Assembly (NCBI GenBank): GCA_034433615.1
Contig: DAOUAJ010000095.1
Coordinates: 1 to 8,657, forward strand
Reading direction: 5' to 3'
Source of the DNA: DAOUAJ01 sp034433615
GTDB lineage: Bacteria > Chloroflexota > Anaerolineae > DUEN01
Length of the DNA: 8,657 nucleotides
The notes under the pieces were generated by a model. The model saw only the letters and a program-made list of their open reading frames with translations, did no database searches and was not told where the DNA came from. Below, piece by piece: positions 4,940 to 8,657 of this stretch. Position 1 is the first letter of the stretch. Every line of letters begins with the position of its first letter. The position numbers and the translations under genes were made by a program.

Positions 4940-6622
4940 TCTAATGGGTGGCGCGGCTTTTGCCGCGGGGCCGAAGAAGTGATCCTCTAACATCGCGCAT
5001 AACGCATGGTAAAGGCGCGCGTGCTGCTCCTGGATGCGATCGGCGCGAGTGCCGGGGGCGCGGATGGTCACATCGGCCAGCCGGCTCAGCCCGCCGTCAC
5101 GCTCTCCAGTGAGAGCGATCACGCTCAGCCCCAGCGTGCGAGCCACCTGCGCGGCGAGGCAGACGTTGCGCGCATTCCCGCTGGTGGAGATGCCCAGGAA
5201 GACGTCGCCCGGGCGGGCCAGCGCGTACAGCTCCTGGGCCAGCCCCATCGCCCGCTGCGGGTTGTCGTTGTCCACTGCGCTTGCCAGCGACGGGTTCACC
5301 CCCAGGACAATCGCCCGCAGCCCACCCTCCAGGCCCGCAGCCAGGCTCTCCCCGTCAGGCACCGTCGAGAAGCGCTGGCAGATGCGTTCTGGCAAGGGGC
5401 GGGGACGGGCGTAGGACTTGAGCAGCTCGCCGGAGATGTGCAGCGCGTCGGCCATGCTGCCGCCATTGCCGGCCAGGAAGAGGATGCCGCCGCGCTCCAG
5501 GCTATGAGCGATGAGAAGGGACGCCTGAGCCAGCGCAGGCCCTGCCGACGTCAGCTCCGGCGATCGCTCCAGCAGGGCGCGGAGCTGAGCGGCTGCGGCC
5601 GGGGACCGTTGCGTCAGAACCTCAACGGGGTCCGCCGGCTCGACGCGCTGTGGCGGCAACGGCACCCGATCCAGTGCCGCCACCACGCGATGGTGCAGGT
5701 TGGGGATGGTCTGCACGTGGTCGCCCGTGATGTGGAACCCCTTGCCTCCCAGCGACGTGGGGCGATTGACGATGTTCTTGCGCGGGCGGTAGTAGTAGGC
5801 GGGGTCGTCCATGCCCACCTTGCTCCGGTAATCGCCCAGCGGGATCAGGTCGAAGTTGGCTGTGGTGATGTGGGCGACGGTGTGCCCCAGGTTGCGGGCG
5901 ATGGAGAGCGCCTTGAGGAACACCTCGGGGCCGGTGACGGCCGAGCCGAAGTTGAGGAAGACACCCCCCTCCAGCTCGCTGACGGAAGCACAGTAGATTT
6001 TGAAGTCCTGGCCGGACGCCCAGCCCAGGATGCCGAAGTCACAGGCCGGGTGTTGATGGATGATGTCGGTGCCGATGGTGACGTGGACGGTAAAGGGGAT
6101 GCCCAGCCGGTAGGCTGCGTAGGCGACGCTGATGTCGCGATGGCGGAAACGTCCATCCTGGGCGATGAAGCGGCCGATGGACTCGCCGTATCCCAGGCCG
6201 AGGCGAGCCCCCTCGCGCAGCGCCTGGTGCATGAGCGCGCCGGTCTCCTCAGCCATACCGAAGGTGCCATCTTCGATGGAGCTGGCGACGTCTTCGCTCG
6301 TCTCGCCGATCAGGGCCAGCTCGAAGTCGTGAATCGAGCCGGCGCCGTTGGTGGCGACGTGGGTGACGATGCCGCGCTCCATCAGGTCAATCAGCAGGCG
6401 AGAGAGACCGCACTTGATCACGTGCGCGCCCATCATCCAGATCACGGGCCGGCCAGCGCGCCGGGCGGCCACAATGCGATCGGCCACCTCGTCCAGCTCG
6501 AGGTTCTCGAAGGGGGGCGCGGGCGCGGCCGGGTCCACCAGGTCGGCCAGGGTAACTAGGTTGCGCCGCTCGCCCAGGTGATAGGTGCGGATGCGGGTGA
6601 GTTCGAGCATTCGATAGGGCAT
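4937..6622 (-). CDS. gmhA: Fusion: deoxyhypusine-synthase-like domain plus GmhA-type SIS isomerase
   Basis: 561 residues, about three times a normal GmhA. The C-terminal part (about 345-555) is a phosphoheptose-isomerase SIS domain, which converts sedoheptulose 7-phosphate to heptose 7-phosphate: FLAGNGGSMADALHISGEL (382-400, with the GmhA-like Glu399), GISTSGNARN (477-486) and RIQEQH (529-534, matching the QE-H motif whose His is catalytic in GmhA). The N-terminal part (about 40-320) resembles the deoxyhypusine-synthase NAD-binding fold: MMGAHVIKCGLSRLLIDL (63-80), THVATNGAGSIHDFELAL (87-104), ELEGGVFLNFGSAVTGPE (216-233). No obvious catalytic Lys of true deoxyhypusine synthase (GGVVKHHI context) is seen, so its activity is unknown. 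The start at 6622 has AGGAG 6 nt upstream. First gene of the operon with the kinase and HAD genes. Confidence 0.88.
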   Translation of the reverse strand: MPYRMLELTRIRTYHLGERRNLVTLADLVDPAAPAPPFENLELDEVADRIVAARRAGRPVIWMMGAHVIKCGLSRLLIDLMERGIVTHVATNGAGSIHDFELALIGETSEDVASSIEDGTFGMAEETGALMHQALREGARLGLGYGESIGRFIAQDGRFRHRDISVAYAAYRLGIPFTVHVTIGTDIIHQHPACDFGILGWASGQDFKIYCASVSELEGGVFLNFGSAVTGPEVFLKALSIARNLGHTVAHITTANFDLIPLGDYRSKVGMDDPAYYYRPRKNIVNRPTSLGGKGFHITGDHVQTIPNLHHRVVAALDRVPLPPQRVEPADPVEVLTQRSPAAAAQLRALLERSPELTSAGPALAQASLLIAHSLERGGILFLAGNGGSMADALHISGELLKSYARPRPLPERICQRFSTVPDGESLAAGLEGGLRAIVLGVNPSLASAVDNDNPQRAMGLAQELYALARPGDVFLGISTSGNARNVCLAAQVARTLGLSVIALTGERDGGLSRLADVTIRAPGTRADRIQEQHARLYHALCAMLEDHFFGPAAKAAPPIR

Positions 6623-6645
6623 AGGGTGCTCCTGGATACGTGCTA

Positions 6646-6669
6646 CGTCTCTAAAATCGGGGCGAGACG
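6646..6669. repeat. Short inverted repeat upstream of the operon start
   Basis: CGTCTC (6646-6651) and GAGACG (6664-6669), 12 nt apart, lie 24-47 nt before the isomerase-fusion ATG. They could be an operator or a leader hairpin for the operon. No convincing sigma70 promoter was found for this operon between 6623 and 6780. Six-base arms can occur by chance. Confidence 0.25.
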
Positions 6670-6697
6670 CTACTTTGGCTTACCAAGACTTCTTATT

Positions 6698-6718
6698 GCA
6701 CCCTCACGACGAGGGGGC
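6698..6718. repeat. GC-rich hairpin at the end of the toxin-antitoxin-like pair
   Basis: GCACCCTC (6698-6705), loop ACGAC, GAGGGGGC (6711-6718), pairing at 7 of 8 positions. It overlaps the stop of the short minus-strand frame 6784-6704. It may end that transcript, but no U-run follows on the minus strand. Confidence 0.3.
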
Positions 6719-6784
6719 GAGTTGCTGCTCGATTTCAGCTACAAATACGGCAGAGACTTGCCGCTCAAACTCGGCCAGGGTCAC
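6704..6784 (-). pseudogene. Truncated partner gene behind the antitoxin-like gene
   Basis: A 26-codon frame starts at GTG 6784, overlapping the TGA of the preceding gene as GTGA, a typical coupling for a two-gene toxin-antitoxin operon. The peptide is (M)TLAEFERQVSAVFVAEIEQQ with a short LAPSS tail, then TGA. The 'TL-EF-R-V---F' opening looks like the start of a small partner protein of about 100 residues, but nothing continues it in any frame before the isomerase operon. I interpret it as a 3'-truncated remnant. It could also be a genuine micropeptide or a chance frame. Confidence 0.35.
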
Positions 6785-6963
6785 GGCAGACTCTCCAGCA
6801 TCTGGCGCAGCCGCTCCTCGTCGGTTACCGTCGCCTCCCATTCCCAGTAGTCACGCTCTACCTCGTAGGAATGCTTGTCCGCGATGCGACCTTCATCCCA
6901 CGCCTGCTTGAAGGTTTTGAAATCCATCCCGTAACGCTGTTCAAACGCCTCCCATTGTAGCAC
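6781..6963 (-). CDS. Small antitoxin-like protein with uncertain 5' end
   Basis: The conserved core reads EQRYGMDFKTFKQAWDEG and then DKHSYEVERDYWEWEA, an acidic, helical small-protein pattern that I associate with short antitoxin-like proteins found beside a small putative toxin in Chloroflexota and cyanobacteria. The family name is not certain. The frame is open up to an ATG at 7179, but the upstream 70 residues (Cys- and Phe-rich, with a chance hydrophobic stretch) look non-coding. GTG 6963 is the outermost start I would accept. ATG 6927 (a 48-residue product) fits better with the promoter at 6954-6982, whose transcript would begin near 6947; either start lacks a good ribosome binding site. 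The usual N-terminal helix seems reduced, suggesting 5' decay. Confidence 0.55.
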   Translation of the reverse strand: MLQWEAFEQRYGMDFKTFKQAWDEGRIADKHSYEVERDYWEWEATVTDEERLRQMLESLP

Positions 6964-6982
6964 ACCACAGAGAGTAAGACAA
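6954..6982 (-). promoter_or_regulatory. Sigma70-type promoter inside the 5' end of the antitoxin-like frame
   Basis: On the minus strand, TTGTCT (6982-6977, 4 of 6 to TTGACA), a 17-nt spacer and TACAAT (6959-6954, 5 of 6). The start site would fall near 6947, within the antitoxin-like frame, so only the ATG at 6927 would be downstream. It may also supply transcription to the isomerase-kinase-phosphatase operon, for which no other promoter was seen. Confidence 0.45.
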
Positions 6983-7024
6983 AGGAAAGCGATCCATCCC
7001 CCAGCAAACCGATTAAGGCGTAGC

Positions 7025-7056
7025 GGGGAGGCGACCAAAACGCAGAAAGCCTCCCC
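7025..7056. repeat. Perfect 8-bp inverted repeat upstream of the histidine kinase promoter
   Basis: GGGGAGGC (7025-7032) and GCCTCCCC (7049-7056) with a 16-nt loop. It ends 2 nt before the candidate -35 box at 7058. It could be an operator, or a stem ending transcription that enters from the left, but there is no T-run after it. The surrounding 6983-7057 stretch shows no credible gene. Confidence 0.35.
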
Positions 7057-7057
7057 C

Positions 7058-7086
7058 TTGAAGAATCTCCGATCGCGTGGTTTAAT
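7058..7086 (+). promoter_or_regulatory. Candidate promoter of the histidine kinase gene
   Basis: TTGAAG (7058-7063, 4 of 6), a 17-nt spacer and TTTAAT (7081-7086, 5 of 6 to TATAAT). The predicted start near 7093 leaves a leader of about 60 nt before ATG 7154. A nearby TTGACT at 7114-7119 has no -10 partner and was not used. Confidence 0.4.
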
Positions 7087-7153
7087 ACCTTCCGTCATCA
7101 CGAATGTAGAGCATTGACTGAGACATAACCTGACCTTGGTGAGGGAAACGCCT

Positions 7154-8657
7154 ATGGCCTCCAAGCCTTTTCGGAACACATATGACTCTGAAACTGCCCA
7201 GGTGTTTGATGAACTGGTTCAGGACTCCATGCGCCTTCTCTTGCCTGTCACGGCCGCTGTGGTGTGGGCATGGGCAGCCGTTGCTATACTGCTCTACGAG
7301 CACTATGTTTTCCACACCTATGTGGCGCTCGCCCTGATCCTGGGAACTGCCTGGGAGAGTTATCGTTTACACAGAGAGCACTTGAGCCTGGCGATCGGCA
7401 TCTACCTTTCCGGGTTAATAACCACCGTGACCATCATCGCTTTCACTTTTCAAGATGGGGCCGTATTTTATCTCTATATGCAGGTCGTGTTGATCACAGC
7501 CATGCTGACGAACCCGCGCATCACCTGGAGTGTGGCTCTTGCCAGTGTCGGGCTTATCGTGGCTATCGCCATCAGCAACCACCAAATAGAGCCAACGGAC
7601 GTGTTGCTCCCGATCACGTTCATTTTGCTGACGGCGTTGACTTCGTGGTTAAGCTCACGGCGACTGTTCACGGCCCTGGCCTGGGCGCTCAACATGACCA
7701 GGGAAGCGCAGAAGAGTGCGGAGGAGGCGCGCCAGAACCGGGCTGAAGTGCGGCGTGTGTTGAAGAGCCTGGATGAAGCGTACGTTCGCCTGGAGCGCAC
7801 GAACGAAGCCTTGATTTTCGCCCGAGAAGCCGCCGAGAAGGCGTATCGTTTCAAAGCAGAGTTTGTGGCCAATGTCAGCCATGAATTGCGCACGCCCCTT
7901 AACCTGATCGTGGGTTTCAGCGAGATGATAGCTACCGCTCCTGAGAGCTACGGGGGTGTGCCGCTACCCAAGGAATATCGCGGCGATGTGATGGCGATCT
8001 ACCGCAGCGCGCGGCATCTGTCGGACCTGATTAACGATGTCCTGGACCTCTCACGGATCGAGGCAGGACGTTTGCCTCTCGCCAAAGAGCCGGCGGACCT
8101 GGGGGAGGTAGTGCGGGAGGCGACCGAGATCGTGCGGGGTCTGGCCGAGGCGCGCGGGCTGCGGCTCGAATTGAACCTGCCGGATGCCCTGCCGATGCTG
8201 CACTTTGACCGCACGCGCATCCGCCAGGTGCTCCTGAACCTGCTGACCAATGCCACGCGCTTCACCGACCGGGGCTGGATCCGCACCTGCGTTCGCCTGG
8301 AAGACGGGGAAGCCATTGTGACCGTGGAAGACAGCGGACGCGGCATCCCCCCTGACCGGCTGGCCAGAGCCTTCGAGGCGTTCACGCAGTTGGATGAAAA
8401 CCGCGCTCGCGAGGGAAGCGGGTTGGGGTTGGCGGTGAGCAAGAAGTTCGTGGAGCTGCATGGCGGGAGGATGTGGATCGAAAGCGAGGTGGGGCACGGG
8501 ACGATAGTGGGCTTTTCCCTCCCCATCCCCAGGGACGGGCAAGAGATTCAGATTTCGCCGCTCAAGGTGAGCCAGTGGCTGCGTGGCCTTCAGGGGCGGC
8601 CCATCGTGTTAGTGCTTCACGACGATCCCCACGCGATCTCCCTGTTACGTCGTTACG
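7154..8657 (+). CDS. Membrane hybrid sensor histidine kinase, 3' end outside window
   Basis: The frame was translated by hand from ATG 7154 (GAGGG about 8 nt upstream) and stays open to the window edge: 501 codons visible. A short N-terminal cytoplasmic piece precedes about six membrane helices (roughly residues 30-175), a MASE-like sensory membrane region without a recognised ligand domain. A coiled-coil linker follows (about 178-240). The kinase core has the H box VANVSHELRTPLN with phospho-acceptor His243, the N box LLNLLTNATRFTDRG with Asn366, the G1 box VEDSGRGIP with Asp393 and the G2 box GSGLGL at 421-426. After about residue 480, PIVLVLHDDPHAISLLRRY looks like the first strand and acidic pair of a receiver domain, so the protein is probably a hybrid kinase. 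The stimulus and partner regulator are not visible. Confidence 0.93.
   Translation, partial: MASKPFRNTYDSETAQVFDELVQDSMRLLLPVTAAVVWAWAAVAILLYEHYVFHTYVALALILGTAWESYRLHREHLSLAIGIYLSGLITTVTIIAFTFQDGAVFYLYMQVVLITAMLTNPRITWSVALASVGLIVAIAISNHQIEPTDVLLPITFILLTALTSWLSSRRLFTALAWALNMTREAQKSAEEARQNRAEVRRVLKSLDEAYVRLERTNEALIFAREAAEKAYRFKAEFVANVSHELRTPLNLIVGFSEMIATAPESYGGVPLPKEYRGDVMAIYRSARHLSDLINDVLDLSRIEAGRLPLAKEPADLGEVVREATEIVRGLAEARGLRLELNLPDALPMLHFDRTRIRQVLLNLLTNATRFTDRGWIRTCVRLEDGEAIVTVEDSGRGIPPDRLARAFEAFTQLDENRAREGSGLGLAVSKKFVELHGGRMWIESEVGHGTIVGFSLPIPRDGQEIQISPLKVSQWLRGLQGRPIVLVLHDDPHAISLLRRY

Noticed and set aside
5006..6559. 517-codon plus-strand open frame antisense to the isomerase fusion
   Set aside because: It is a shadow of the high-GC coding strand: the opposite frame has complete SIS motifs, a good ribosome binding site and operon context, while this product has no recognisable motif and an Ala/Asp/Gly/Val-rich composition.
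7114..7142. TTGACT as a -35 box for the histidine kinase
   Set aside because: At 16-18 nt spacing the following hexamers (around TTGGTG) do not resemble a -10 element; TTGAAG-17-TTTAAT upstream fits better.
6964..7179. N-terminal extension of the antitoxin-like frame to ATG 7179
   Set aside because: The extra 70 or so residues are unlike the acidic helical core, contain a GC-rich inverted repeat and both promoter candidates, and would overlap the start of the histidine kinase gene.
7999..8542. Minus-strand open frames of 163-175 codons under the histidine kinase
   Set aside because: They are antisense to the kinase catalytic core (N, G1 and G2 boxes intact on the plus strand) and are Ser/Arg- or His/Pro-rich without motifs.

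Overview
The window looks like a chromosomal segment from a high-GC member of the Chloroflexota, most likely Anaerolineae or a Roseiflexus-like relative. This is inferred from the mix of families (DUF2085 and DUF4013 membrane proteins, an ECF sigma factor, an RfaE1-like kinase and a long GmhA-type fusion) and from the short-period heptamer repeats and fold-back repeats between genes. No rRNA, tRNA, CRISPR array or transposase gene was seen.

Layout. Positions 1-620 (minus) hold an ECF sigma factor cut by the left edge. It is divergent from a plus-strand pair of membrane proteins: DUF2085 (923-1765) and DUF4013 (1900-2592). DUF4013 has its own sigma70-type promoter (TTGCCA-17-TATAAT), overlapped by a perfect inverted repeat. 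A 244-bp fold-back MITE-like element (2611-2854) fills the gap after DUF4013. A hairpin at 2860-2892 separates this strand from a convergent minus-strand operon.

The minus-strand operon is read 6622 to 2874. It encodes a 561-residue fusion of a deoxyhypusine-synthase-like domain with a GmhA-type SIS isomerase, then an RfaE1-like PfkB sugar kinase, then a HAD phosphatase. Together these fit isomerase, kinase and phosphatase steps of nucleotide-activated glycero-manno-heptose synthesis. The nucleotidyltransferase is not in the window. Both gene junctions contain degenerate 7-bp repeats. At the kinase/phosphatase junction the repeats span the phosphatase start, and the best-placed start (GGAGG, ATGA overlap) is out of frame with the enzyme.

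Upstream of the operon lie an antitoxin-like small gene with a doubtful 5' end and a very short downstream partner (6704-6963, minus), which look like the remains of a toxin-antitoxin-type pair. On the plus strand from 7154, a membrane-anchored hybrid histidine kinase runs off the right edge at the start of what looks like a receiver domain.
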